NCBI RefSeq assembly: GCF_029854215.1
Contig: NZ_CP122961.1
Location: 1,054,001 to 1,118,000 of the forward strand
DNA length: 64,000 nucleotides
Direction of reading: 5' to 3'
Source of the DNA: Halomonas alkaliantarctica
GTDB taxonomy: Bacteria; Pseudomonadota; Gammaproteobacteria; Pseudomonadales; Halomonadaceae
Positions 47,256 to 55,524 of this stretch are shown here, piece after piece. Both the position numbers and the translations under genes were made by a program. Position 1 is the stretch's first letter. Each line of letters begins with the position of its first letter. The notes beneath the pieces are model-generated. The model saw only the letters and a list, made by a program, of their open reading frames with translations. It searched no databases and was not told the DNA's origin.

Positions 47256-47924
47256 TCAATTGGCCTTGATGCTTTTCCAGACCAACCCAACGAGCGCAAT
47301 CGCCAGTATGGCGAACAGCACGGAGGCGACCGTCGAATCCAGCACCTGCAGGGTCAGGCCAGACACGACCAGCCAGAGCGCTGGAATGATGATGGCGATC
47401 CAGAGAGCGAAACGCCGGAGCATGATCAGTACCAAGCCCAGCGTGGTGACCGCTGTGGGGTCGGCATGGATGCCGAACACTTCTGCCTGATACCAGGAGC
47501 CGCCGCTTAGCGGCGCCATCAGTGGCATGATGATCAGGCCGAAGAGGGTGATGGCTATGCCTAGAGCAACCGGTGGGTTTGATGCGCTTGGCGCGTTATC
47601 CATTCCCCATCCCGTTAGCGCTATCAATGCCAGTAGCACGGCTTGGGCGATGAACGCGACGCCAACATAGCCCCCGGCCCAGTTAAGTTCTGCATAGCGC
47701 TGAAAGAAAAACGCGAAGGCGACGAAGGCCCAGAGTGGGGCGGGTAGCAGGCAAGCGATTTGCGTACGCTGTTGCAGCGCCAATACAAGAGTGGCAGCGC
47801 CTAGGGCGAGGGTCAGCAGATGCAGTGGCCAGAAGGTTTCGCCCATACGCTCCAACAGGCGAAAGTAAACATCCGCCGTGAAGGGAATAAAATCCTGCAG
47901 CTGGTAGCTCGCCCACTCGTTCAT
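47256..47924 (-). CDS. DUF6064-like integral membrane protein
   Basis: A 222-residue membrane protein with about seven helices and the stretch FAFFFQRYAELNWAGGYVGVAF seen in a bacterial family of unknown function (DUF6064, from memory). The loop GGSWYQAEVFGIHADPTA between helices 5 and 6 may carry the active or binding part. Its ATG overlaps the stop of the Tat-exported aldo/keto reductase by four bases, so the two are co-translated and may act together at the membrane. Confidence 0.7.
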   Translation of the reverse strand: MNEWASYQLQDFIPFTADVYFRLLERMGETFWPLHLLTLALGAATLVLALQQRTQIACLLPAPLWAFVAFAFFFQRYAELNWAGGYVGVAFIAQAVLLALIALTGWGMDNAPSASNPPVALGIAITLFGLIIMPLMAPLSGGSWYQAEVFGIHADPTAVTTLGLVLIMLRRFALWIAIIIPALWLVVSGLTLQVLDSTVASVLFAILAIALVGLVWKSIKAN

Positions 47925-48880
47925 AGTGACTCGATATAGGCGGCCATCCGCTGCCGAGCATCGGGTGAGGGCATGGGAGTGTGGCCAGCGCGCATATTCT
48001 CGTGCAGGTGCTTGACCTGGGTGGTGGCGGGTATTGCACAGGTGATCGCCGGGTGGCTAACGATGAACTTCAGCAGAAAGTCCGCCCAGGTTGTGCACCC
48101 GCATTCAGCGTTGGCCCATTCGGGCAATGACGGGTTACGACGTTTGAGATTCTTGATCAGACTGCCGCCATCGTAAGGGCGATTGGCGATCACGCCGATC
48201 CCACGCTCTTCTGCCAGGGGCAGTAGCCTGTTTTCTGCTTTGCGGTGGGTGATGTTGTAGGTGAGCTGAACGAAGTCGATATCCTCTGACGTCATGATCT
48301 GCTCCATCTCGCTATGGCGGCGCCCGTGCGAGGTGGTGATGCCGACATGGCGAATGAGGCCTTCGGCTTTCATCTCCTGCAGCGCTGCTAAGTGCTCCCG
48401 CCAGTCGGTCAGATTATGCACCTGCACCAGGTCGAAGTGCTCCACCTTCCAGCGCTCTTTAAGCTCCGCTACCTGCTCGCGGGCTGAACCACCGGCGGGG
48501 CTCCAGACCTTCTCGGCGGAAAACAGGCTTTCGGGCGTGCCAAGCTGTTGCAGGGCATAGCCCATCACGTCCGGCGCCGAGCCATACATGGGCGAAGAGT
48601 CGATCAGGCCACCGCCATGCTCAAAGAATGCCTTAACCACCTCGGTGCGGGCATTGAGCAATTTTGGGTCGCTGCCAACGTTGAAGGTACGCCAAGTGCC
48701 CATGCCGATAACGGGCAGCGTTTTGTCCGTACCCGCAAAAGTCTTCTGACGCAGCCCGCCGGTGTTGGCAAAAAGCGATGCGGTGGGGAGCACCATGACG
48801 GCGAGAGTGGCGCCGATGAGCGTAAGGCTTTGTCTGCGCGTGATGCGATGCTTGATGCGGTGCTTGATGAGATGGTTCAT
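47921..48880 (-). CDS. Tat-exported aldo/keto reductase
   Basis: A 319-residue protein. The start has a twin-arginine signal (ITRRQSLTLIGATLAVMVLP) with cleavage near ASLFA, so it should be exported folded. The mature part is an aldo/keto reductase barrel: GMGTWRTFNVG, the catalytic Tyr in SSPMYGSAPDVMG, Lys in SAEKVW, and His in VQVHNL. Exported reductases of this kind need a cofactor bound before export. It lies between two membrane protein genes in an overlapping set. Confidence 0.87.
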   Translation of the reverse strand: MNHLIKHRIKHRITRRQSLTLIGATLAVMVLPTASLFANTGGLRQKTFAGTDKTLPVIGMGTWRTFNVGSDPKLLNARTEVVKAFFEHGGGLIDSSPMYGSAPDVMGYALQQLGTPESLFSAEKVWSPAGGSAREQVAELKERWKVEHFDLVQVHNLTDWREHLAALQEMKAEGLIRHVGITTSHGRRHSEMEQIMTSEDIDFVQLTYNITHRKAENRLLPLAEERGIGVIANRPYDGGSLIKNLKRRNPSLPEWANAECGCTTWADFLLKFIVSHPAITCAIPATTQVKHLHENMRAGHTPMPSPDARQRMAAYIESL

Positions 48881-49290
48881 AGTGGTCGCTCCTTCCGATT
48901 TTTTTGAATCGGCACCGTGGCAGCCAACACCAGCACAAAGCAGGTCAGTACAAACACCTTATTCACAAACCAGTTAGTACGCCAGATCGTCCACTCTGGG
49001 TCGGCGAGAAAACCGGCGAATAGGGTACAGATGATGAGGATTTCAATGACGGACATGCCTACCGCCAGTGCGCGCGTATAGCGAGGCCTTGTGAGCAGCG
49101 CCCAGCCCAGCCAGACGTGCGCCAGTGGCCACAGATCCCAATAGATATAACGTGCCCAGGGCTCGCCGTATGCCAGCGAGTAACCCATGGGAAACAGGTA
49201 TTTGATGAACAGCGTCCACGCCGCGAGTATAAACAGCAGGTGGGCGAGGAAGCTGATCCAGGCGTTGGGTTGTGGGGCGGGCAGTGACAT
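48877..49290 (-). CDS. Small four-helix membrane protein, unknown function
   Basis: A 137-residue protein with four predicted helices (about 12-34, 52-67, 74-97, 108-128) and a basic C-terminus (PIQKNRKERPL). No family is recognised with confidence. The stop overlaps the start of the Tat-exported reductase by four bases (ATGA). The conserved look of WARYIYWDLWPLAHVWLGWAL suggests a quinone- or haem-free membrane partner, but this is only an impression. Confidence 0.7.
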   Translation of the reverse strand: MSLPAPQPNAWISFLAHLLFILAAWTLFIKYLFPMGYSLAYGEPWARYIYWDLWPLAHVWLGWALLTRPRYTRALAVGMSVIEILIICTLFAGFLADPEWTIWRTNWFVNKVFVLTCFVLVLAATVPIQKNRKERPL

Positions 49291-49341
49291 GACATCGCTC
49301 CTGTCCTGTTCCGTTAATCCTGGGCCGTTAATGGCTCCTCC

Positions 49342-50163
49342 TCACACCATCTGCAAAGACTGCTTGCGCGTTGGCGGAGGATAGGCGGCGTCGATCTGGG
49401 CCAGATCATCGGCGTCGAGTCTGACGTTATCAGCATCAAAGTTCTGTTTGAGGTGCTCCAGATTCACGGCTTTAGGAATAGCAATCACACCGGGGTGTCG
49501 CAGTGCCCAGGCAAGGGCGACTTGCGCGGTGGTGGCGCTGTGTTTGTCGGCGATGCGTTGCAGGGCGGCGTCATGCAGTAGCGCGCCACCTTGCCCGATG
49601 GGGCAGTAGGCCATGAGCGGCATGTTATGTTGTGCTTGCCAGGGCAGCAGGTCGTATTCAATGCCCCGTGATTCGGGGTTGTATAGCACCTGGTTGGTGG
49701 CACAAGCGGGAGCATCGAGCTCTGCTAGGTCATCAATGTCAAAGTTTGACACGCCCCAGCGCAGGATCTTGCCCTGTTCGCGCAGCCGCTCAAAAGCTTC
49801 TACTGTTTCGCTCAGCAGGTACTGGCCGCGCCAGTGCAGCAGGTATAGATCGATAGTGTCGGTGCCCAATCGGCGCAGGCTGCGCTCGCAGGCGGCTTGA
49901 ACACCCTTGGCGCTGGCGTTGTGTGGGTAGACCTTGCTGACCAGATACACTTCATCGCGCCGGTTGCGGATCGCTTGGCCCACGATTTCTTCAGCGCCGC
50001 CCTCGGCATACATCTCGGCGGTATCGATCAGCTTCATGCCCAGATCTAGCCCCTCACGCAGCGCCCTGACTTCAGCCTGCCGCTGCCCGGCATTCTCGCC
50101 CATATGCCAAGTGCCCTGGCCTATACGGGGTATGATTTCTCCGCCTAGCTCAATCGTCTGCAT
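49342..50163 (-). CDS. Aldo/keto reductase, YeaE-like
   Basis: A 273-residue cytosolic NADPH-dependent reductase of the AKR family. The tetrad is visible: Asp in LIDTAEMY (about 47), Tyr in the same motif (about 52), Lys in LVSKVYP (about 78) and His in YLLHWRG (about 111). The cofactor stretch IAIPKAVNLEHLKQN is near 235. It resembles methylglyoxal reductase YeaE. ATG 50163 follows GGGAAGAAA; an upstream extension is unlikely. It heads a four-gene minus-strand set. Confidence 0.9.
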   Translation of the reverse strand: MQTIELGGEIIPRIGQGTWHMGENAGQRQAEVRALREGLDLGMKLIDTAEMYAEGGAEEIVGQAIRNRRDEVYLVSKVYPHNASAKGVQAACERSLRRLGTDTIDLYLLHWRGQYLLSETVEAFERLREQGKILRWGVSNFDIDDLAELDAPACATNQVLYNPESRGIEYDLLPWQAQHNMPLMAYCPIGQGGALLHDAALQRIADKHSATTAQVALAWALRHPGVIAIPKAVNLEHLKQNFDADNVRLDADDLAQIDAAYPPPTRKQSLQMV

Positions 50164-50331
50164 AGTTTCTTCCCGGTTGTGATGCTGTTCCGACTCATGT
50201 TCATTAAATACAGTAACCACCCGAAGGAGTATAAGCTGCCAATCAACCAACATGGCAATCCATCGGACGCTCCTTGAGTATGCTCAACGAGCGACATAAT
50301 GTTGTGAATCTTATTGAGCGAGGAAATTGAA

Positions 50332-51090
50332 ATGACGCATAGAAAGCAAGCGGTCGTTCTTATTCACGGTTTGTTTGGCTCTTTGAACGATCCGAAAATA
50401 TTGGCCGAGTTCGAGCAAGTAGAGGTGCATACGCCTGACTTGATTGGCTACGGCGCGCTTTCCCAGCAAGAAACAGCGGGCATCGATTTACTCGCTCAAG
50501 CGGAACACGTTGCTAAGTACATTTTAGACGCCGGAATTGAACAGGCTCACATCGTAGGGCACTCGGTAGGAGGCGCAATTGCAGTTTTGCTGGCCGATCG
50601 TTTTCCAGAGCTAGTGGCGTCTTTAATAAGCGTGGAAGGAAACCTCACTATTAAAGACGCTTTCTGGTCTGCCGAATTGGCCTCTATGCCGATAGAGAAA
50701 GTTGAAGAAATAGTGTCCGGTTATAGGCACGCGCCATCTGATTGGTTCGCGAGCGCCGGCGTGCCAATTACGGAATGGACGTCGCGTCTAGCTACCTCCT
50801 GGCTTTCCAATCAGCCCGCGACGACAATAAAAGCGCAAGCCAAAGCGGTAGTCGAAGCGACGAAGCCGAGTACGTATCTCCAAACACTCTCTCGCCTTAT
50901 CGATTCTGGTCTTGCTGTCAGTTTAATTGCTGGCTCTCGATCGCCTGATGGTTGGGACGTACCCGATTGGTTAACTCGGACATGCACGATGCGAATCAAC
51001 ATTGCGGACACAGGGCATCTAATGATGGCGGAGAGTCCGGCTCGATTTTCGAGTGCTGTTCAAGCGTGTATCGCGTACAGCAAATCATAA
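50332..51090 (+). CDS. Alpha/beta hydrolase
   Basis: A 252-residue serine hydrolase. The oxyanion segment is LIHGLFGSL near residue 14, the nucleophile elbow GHSVGGAIAVL near 79 (Ser81), and Asp and His follow in AGSRSPDGWD and DTGHLMM. It resembles esterases and lipid or lactone hydrolases of the YbfF/MhpC kind; the substrate is unknown. ATG 50332 follows GAGGAAA. The stop lies in a short palindrome that looks like a worn attC (51085-51128), so this may be another cassette gene. Confidence 0.87.
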   Translation: MTHRKQAVVLIHGLFGSLNDPKILAEFEQVEVHTPDLIGYGALSQQETAGIDLLAQAEHVAKYILDAGIEQAHIVGHSVGGAIAVLLADRFPELVASLISVEGNLTIKDAFWSAELASMPIEKVEEIVSGYRHAPSDWFASAGVPITEWTSRLATSWLSNQPATTIKAQAKAVVEATKPSTYLQTLSRLIDSGLAVSLIAGSRSPDGWDVPDWLTRTCTMRINIADTGHLMMAESPARFSSAVQACIAYSKS

Positions 51091-51128
51091 CGTAGTGTCT
51101 TAAACTGCCGCACTACAAAGCACGTATG
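51085..51128 (+). other. Possible short attC remnant
   Basis: TCATAACGTAGTG at the hydrolase stop pairs with CACTACAAAGCACGTATG. The right core lacks one T (CGTATGG for CGTTATGG). Weak but suggestive. Confidence 0.4.
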
Positions 51129-51231
51129 GGCTGGATGATTCTCTGGTACTCGTCTTTCGGAAGCGCTTTCAACGAGGACGTTGGCGCAACGACATTGGTG
51201 GGCGAAGACATTGCCATCATTAATTGAGCTA

Positions 51232-52518
51232 CTACAGCCGCTCGACAGTCAACGCTAAATTGAGTGCCAAGGGGAGCCGCGGTAGCAGCGTGGCCTGGTA
51301 AGCGTGGTAGAGGTCGGGCTTGATATCACCTTCGGCAGTGTCGATCTGTAGCTTACCGTCGAGTTCCTGATACCAGCCGCCCCGCGCGCGATCGATAAAG
51401 GTGGTGTCGATGAAATCCCAAAGTCGCCGATACCAGCGCTCGTAGTGGGCCTGATCGGTGCGCCGTAGAAACGCGGCAGCGGCGGCCAGTGCTTCGGCGT
51501 GAGTCCAGTGGCGACGCCGCAGGGAGTTTGGGCGACCCTCCCAATCCACGGTATACACTAGCCCCGGTGCACCGTCGGTGGCCCAGCCATCACGCAGGCT
51601 GGCGTCAAATAGCGCTGCAGCGTCAGTGAATAGCCAAGAAGGAGCCGCACGGCCGCGAGACTCAAGCGCCGCCTCCAGGTGCAGCATCAGCCGCGACCAC
51701 TCGAAACCGTGACCCGGTGTGGCGCCATAGGGATAGAATCCGTCTTCGGGGCGGTCGGCGTTGTGCTCTGGCCATTCTGACCAGTCGCCATGAAAATGCT
51801 CGAGGATACGGTAATCCCGGGGAGACGCGTGGTGGTGTATCAGCCGTTCAACGATGGCTAGCGCCCGATCAAGCCACAGCGGCTCGTCGCGCACATCGGC
51901 TAGCGCCAAGCACAGCTCTACGCCGTGCATGTTGCTGTTACCGCCGCGGTAGTCGCTCAGTTCGCTCCAATCCTGGCTAAAACTCTCGACGAATGCTTGT
52001 TCATCTATCGACCAGAAGCGGGTGTCGATCACCTCAACGGCCTCTTTGAGCAGAGCAGCCGCGCCGGGAATGTCTGCGTGGGTCGCAGTGGCGGCGCCGA
52101 GGGCGACGAAGTGATGGATATAACACTGCTTAGTGTGGTCGTTGGTGGTGGAAGGATCGACCCCGAACCAGCCGCCGTGATGCTTGTCGCGCAGCTTACC
52201 TTCCAGCGCGTGAATAGCATGCTCGGCCAGCGCGGCAGCGCCCGGCACGCCCTGTAGCGCTGCTAAGGCACAACTATGCGCCATGCGCGCGGTAAGCATT
52301 GTGTCGGCCACGGCGTCGTCGGGTATGCGCCCGTCACCATTGAGCGGTGCGAAGCCGCCGGAGTCTAGACGCGCCTGGCGGTGAAACTCAAACAACGCGA
52401 GCCCTTCGCGGGTCAGCCAGAAGTGGTGGGTGGCGCTATCGAGCCAGCGCTTTTGATCGGTGTCATGGGGCTTAGTTTCATAGGGCTCAGTTTCATAGGG
52501 CTTAGTATCGTGTTTCAT
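51232..52518 (-). CDS. AGE family sugar epimerase/isomerase
   Basis: A 428-residue (alpha/alpha)6-barrel enzyme of the N-acylglucosamine 2-epimerase group, close to YihS-type mannose/sulfoquinovose isomerases and cellobiose epimerases. It has FEFHRQARLDSGGFAPLNGDG near 40, HHGGWFGVDP near 110, NSNMHGVELCLAL near 190, PGHGFEWSRLMLHLE near 265 and a final WYQELD region; the His residues of the pocket are in place. The start is uncertain: ATG 52518 has AAGGA 11 bases upstream, ATG 52527 has it 2 bases away. The N-terminus is a short repeat (KPYETEPYETKPHDT). Confidence 0.87.
   Translation of the reverse strand: MKHDTKPYETEPYETKPHDTDQKRWLDSATHHFWLTREGLALFEFHRQARLDSGGFAPLNGDGRIPDDAVADTMLTARMAHSCALAALQGVPGAAALAEHAIHALEGKLRDKHHGGWFGVDPSTTNDHTKQCYIHHFVALGAATATHADIPGAAALLKEAVEVIDTRFWSIDEQAFVESFSQDWSELSDYRGGNSNMHGVELCLALADVRDEPLWLDRALAIVERLIHHHASPRDYRILEHFHGDWSEWPEHNADRPEDGFYPYGATPGHGFEWSRLMLHLEAALESRGRAAPSWLFTDAAALFDASLRDGWATDGAPGLVYTVDWEGRPNSLRRRHWTHAEALAAAAAFLRRTDQAHYERWYRRLWDFIDTTFIDRARGGWYQELDGKLQIDTAEGDIKPDLYHAYQATLLPRLPLALNLALTVERL
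52462..52510. repeat. 15-bp tandem repeat in the epimerase N-terminus
   Basis: Three copies of TCATAGGGCTYAGTT (with small changes) encode the repeated ETKPY-type peptide at the N-terminus. Copy number could vary between strains without shifting the frame. Confidence 0.7.
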
Positions 52519-52567
52519 TGCATCCATTATCCTTAATGCTCTCAATTAATTGAGTAGGCTCCGTGCC

Positions 52568-53431
52568 TCAGCCATTGACGATGGTGCCCCCGTTGGGGTG
52601 TATCGTCTGGCCGCTGATGAAGGAAGCATCCTGGCTAGCCAGGAACACGAAAACCGGACCAAGTTCGCTGGGCTGACCGGCGCGACCCATCGGCGTATCT
52701 TCGCCGAAGCCTTCCAGCCACTGCGGGTTGTGGGCGCCCAGGGTGGCGGGTTGTAGTGGCGTCCAGACCGGTCCGGGGGCTACCGCGTTGACGCGAATGC
52801 CGCGTCCCACCACCTGATTCGACAGGCTGCGGGTAAAGCTAACGATTGCACCCTTGGTGGCCGAGTAGTCGACGAGGAAGTCGGGGCCGACATAGGCATT
52901 GATCGAGGCGGTGTTGATGATTGAGTCGCCTTCGCTTAGGTGCGGTAGCGCCGCCTTGGCGAGATAGAACTGGCTGTGCATGTTGACCTCGAACATCCGG
53001 CGCCACTGCTCATCGGGCAGCTCGGTTAGGTTTTCGCTGACACATTGTGTGCCTGCGTTATTGACTAGCACATTGAGCCCGCCCAGCTTATCAACTGTCT
53101 CTTCGATGCAGCGGCGGCAAAAGTCGGCATCTGACAGGTCGCCTTCGATTAGATGACAGCGGCGTCCTTCCGCCTCGACCAAACGCTTGGCATCGGTGGC
53201 GTCCTCGGTTTCGCTGAGATAGACGATAGCCACGTCGGCCCCTTCGCGGGCGAAGTGGATAGCCACCGAACGGCCGATGCCGCTGTCGCCGCCAGTGATG
53301 AGCGCGACCTTGCCGTCAAGTTTGTCGGCGCCCTTGTAACCATCACGGATCATCTCGGCCGGTGGGTCCATGGTGGCCTCGCTGCCGGGCAACGTTTGTG
53401 ACTGGGCAGGGATTTTAAGTGTGCTGATCAT
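52568..53431 (-). CDS. Short-chain dehydrogenase/reductase, general stress protein type
   Basis: A 287-residue SDR of the YhxC/YdaD (general stress protein 39) and glucose-dehydrogenase-like group. The N-terminal extension has PGSEATMDPPAEMIRDGYKG. The cofactor site TGGDSGIGRSVA is near 57, NNAG near 135 and the catalytic triad Ser in NTASINAYVG with YSATKGA (Tyr, Lys near 199-203). GGAGG before ATG 53431 fixes the start. It is common in halophiles and bacilli under osmotic or oxidative stress; the substrate is unknown. It lies 49 bases upstream of the epimerase gene, so the two may form one operon. Confidence 0.92.
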   Translation of the reverse strand: MISTLKIPAQSQTLPGSEATMDPPAEMIRDGYKGADKLDGKVALITGGDSGIGRSVAIHFAREGADVAIVYLSETEDATDAKRLVEAEGRRCHLIEGDLSDADFCRRCIEETVDKLGGLNVLVNNAGTQCVSENLTELPDEQWRRMFEVNMHSQFYLAKAALPHLSEGDSIINTASINAYVGPDFLVDYSATKGAIVSFTRSLSNQVVGRGIRVNAVAPGPVWTPLQPATLGAHNPQWLEGFGEDTPMGRAGQPSELGPVFVFLASQDASFISGQTIHPNGGTIVNG

Positions 53432-53669
53432 ATTCACCTCCGTGTGATGCGTGAAGGCACGGCAACAGGCTGCGCCTGCATCCAACGTAGACCTTGATCT
53501 ATCTCATCACAAGGTCAATGATCTCTTGAAGGCTATGCGCGTTGCATTGCTCAGGCGTGTGGATCGAAAGTAACCGTTCGCTTTGAGACTGATTAACTCC
53601 AAAACCTAACAAACCTGTTGAGCGGCATTAGTCGCCCAATGCCTAATGATTATTTACTGGATATGTTTC

Positions 53670-53840
53670 ATGTCGAAGAAAGTAGTGATGTTTGAATACG
53701 AGAAAGAAACCAAGAATAGCGTTCGCTATAAGGAAGTGCCGGATGAAGGAACGGCGCCTATTGTGGGCACGCTGTATGTTCAGAAATGGTTTGCTGGTGA
53801 TAGCAAATCTATTGAAGTAACGATAGACAAAAAAGACTAG
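53670..53840 (+). CDS. Small conserved-looking protein of unknown function
   Basis: A 56-residue protein, MSKKVVMFEYEKETKNSVRY at the start, then KEVPDEGTAPIVGTLYVQKW and a charged end. Alternating charged and hydrophobic residues suggest a small all-beta protein that may bind nucleic acid or a partner. It has no signal or membrane segment. It stands alone on the plus strand, facing modF. I cannot assign a family. Confidence 0.6.
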   Translation: MSKKVVMFEYEKETKNSVRYKEVPDEGTAPIVGTLYVQKWFAGDSKSIEVTIDKKD

Positions 53841-53888
53841 CTGGCTGGCCATTTTTCAGTATCGTTACTGTTCTTAACTATTTGAAAA

Positions 53889-55406
53889 TTAGTGATTCTT
53901 TTCCAGCCCTAAATAATGCTCGATACCTGAAATCTGGTCTTCCGCGTGGTGGTTGACGTAGAGCACGGTGGTTTCTGAGCCTTGGCAGATTTTTTCGATC
54001 AGGGCGAGGACGAGTTGGCGGTTGATGTCGTCCAGGCCAAGGCAGGGTTCGTCTAAAATCAACAACGGCGGATGTTTGACCATGGCGCGGGCGATGAGCA
54101 GCAGGCGCTGGTCGCCGTAGGAGAGCTTGTTAAACGGCTGGTTGGCGCGCTCTTGCATACCCAGTAGTTCGAGCCATTGGTCGGCAATTTTTTTCTGGCT
54201 GTCGGTGGGCTTGGTGTACATACCGATGCTGTCGTAGAAGCCGGAAATAATTACGTTTTTGCAGCTGGTGCTCACCCGGTATTCCCACTGCAGGTTAGTG
54301 GAGACATAGCCGATAAACTGTTTAATCTGCCAGATGCTTTCGCCGTTACCGCGCTGGAAGCCAAACACGAAAATATCGTTGGTATAGCACTGCGGATGAT
54401 CGCCGGTGATCAACGATAAAACGCACGTCTTTCCGCTACCGTTAGGCCCACTCAGTTGCCAATGCTGGCCTTGTTCTATCGTCCAATCGAGCTTATCGAC
54501 AATCACTGTGTCGCCGTATTGGATGGACGCTTGGGTTAGTTTTACTAATGGCTGGCTCGGGTCGAGAGGAGGGAGCCTGTTGGTGGGGTCGGCCTCCGGC
54601 ACGCTTAGCTCGGTGGTTTTCAAATGCATTAATTGGTAGAGCTCATTGAAGGCGGTGTCGTCCTGACGGTCTACCGTGAGCGTTAAGCGCCCCTTATCGC
54701 CACTCTGTTTATCACCTCTCTTTTTCTCCCCACGCTCTTTATCCCCATGCTCTTTATCTAAGTAGGCCACATGGGTGATGAAGTCCGGCATTTCATCAAA
54801 GCGGTTCAGCACCATGACCATGGGAACGGTGTCGATGAGTGAGGCTAGATGTGCTTGCAGCATGGCGAGGGTGTCGACATCCAGGCCATCGAACGGCTCG
54901 TCTAAAATTAGTAAATCAGGCTTGTTGGCCAGTGCGCGAATCAGCATGACTTTACGGGTTTCGCCGGTGGAGAGTTTGCGAAACGCGCGATCGAGGAGTT
55001 TGCTTAGGCCAAACTTTTCGACCAAGGATTGCGCAAGTTCAGTGTCTTGGCAATGATCGAAAATCATTTCACTGACGGGGGTGCCGAGCGAAATGACGTC
55101 CATAATGTCGGCGTCGTCTTTCTTTAGCTCTTGGGCGATGAGCTCCGCCTGGACTTCGAAAGAGACAATTTCCACGTTGTTGGGAGTGCCTTGAATGCTC
55201 CCGCTCTGAAGGTCACCAATACCCGCAAGCGCAGCCGCTAGGGCGGATTTACCTGCGCCATTGGGGCCGGTGATCACCCAATGTTGTTCTGGCGTAATGG
55301 TCCAATCAATCTCGCTTAGCGTGAAGCGGTCATCAAAGCTAACCGTCGCTTTTGATAGGCGGATATGGTTTTGGTGAATATCGTCTAGGCGGGTTAACGA
55401 ATCCAT
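53889..55406 (-). CDS. modF: ModF-like protein with two ABC ATPase domains
   Basis: A 505-residue duplicated ATPase without membrane segments, as E. coli ModF (linked to molybdate uptake genes, role unclear). Domain 1 has GPNGAGKSA, LSTGETRKVM and LLILDEPFDGLD; domain 2 has GPNGSGKTC, LSYGDQRLLLIARAM and LLILDEPCLGLDD. The linker near residue 230 holds a charged repeat (HGDKERGEKKRGDKQSGDKG) not expected in the family. No mod transport genes are adjacent. The second domain cysteine after the Walker A lysine is an unusual but tolerated change. Confidence 0.9.
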   Translation of the reverse strand: MDSLTRLDDIHQNHIRLSKATVSFDDRFTLSEIDWTITPEQHWVITGPNGAGKSALAAALAGIGDLQSGSIQGTPNNVEIVSFEVQAELIAQELKKDDADIMDVISLGTPVSEMIFDHCQDTELAQSLVEKFGLSKLLDRAFRKLSTGETRKVMLIRALANKPDLLILDEPFDGLDVDTLAMLQAHLASLIDTVPMVMVLNRFDEMPDFITHVAYLDKEHGDKERGEKKRGDKQSGDKGRLTLTVDRQDDTAFNELYQLMHLKTTELSVPEADPTNRLPPLDPSQPLVKLTQASIQYGDTVIVDKLDWTIEQGQHWQLSGPNGSGKTCVLSLITGDHPQCYTNDIFVFGFQRGNGESIWQIKQFIGYVSTNLQWEYRVSTSCKNVIISGFYDSIGMYTKPTDSQKKIADQWLELLGMQERANQPFNKLSYGDQRLLLIARAMVKHPPLLILDEPCLGLDDINRQLVLALIEKICQGSETTVLYVNHHAEDQISGIEHYLGLEKNH

Positions 55407-55434
55407 TACTCTCTTCCTTACGCTGTTCGAGGAA

Positions 55435-55474
55435 CAAAAAAGCCGAGCATATCGTGATGATATCTCGGCTTTTT
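55435..55474 (-). terminator. Terminator downstream of ilvC
   Basis: GCCGAG pairs with CTCGGC, extended by ATATC / GATAT, and the arm is followed on both strands by a run of A or T (TTTTTTT on one, TTTTTTG on the other). It closes the ilvC message 50 bases past its stop. Confidence 0.87.
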
Positions 55475-55524
55475 TTGATGGCCTAGGTGTTGAAGACCTG
55501 AACGTCTATCGGTTAATCAGGCGA

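Noticed and set aside
53590..53650. ACCTAAC followed by GCCTAATG as an attC
   Set aside because: No right core of GTTRRRY form and no convincing inner stem.
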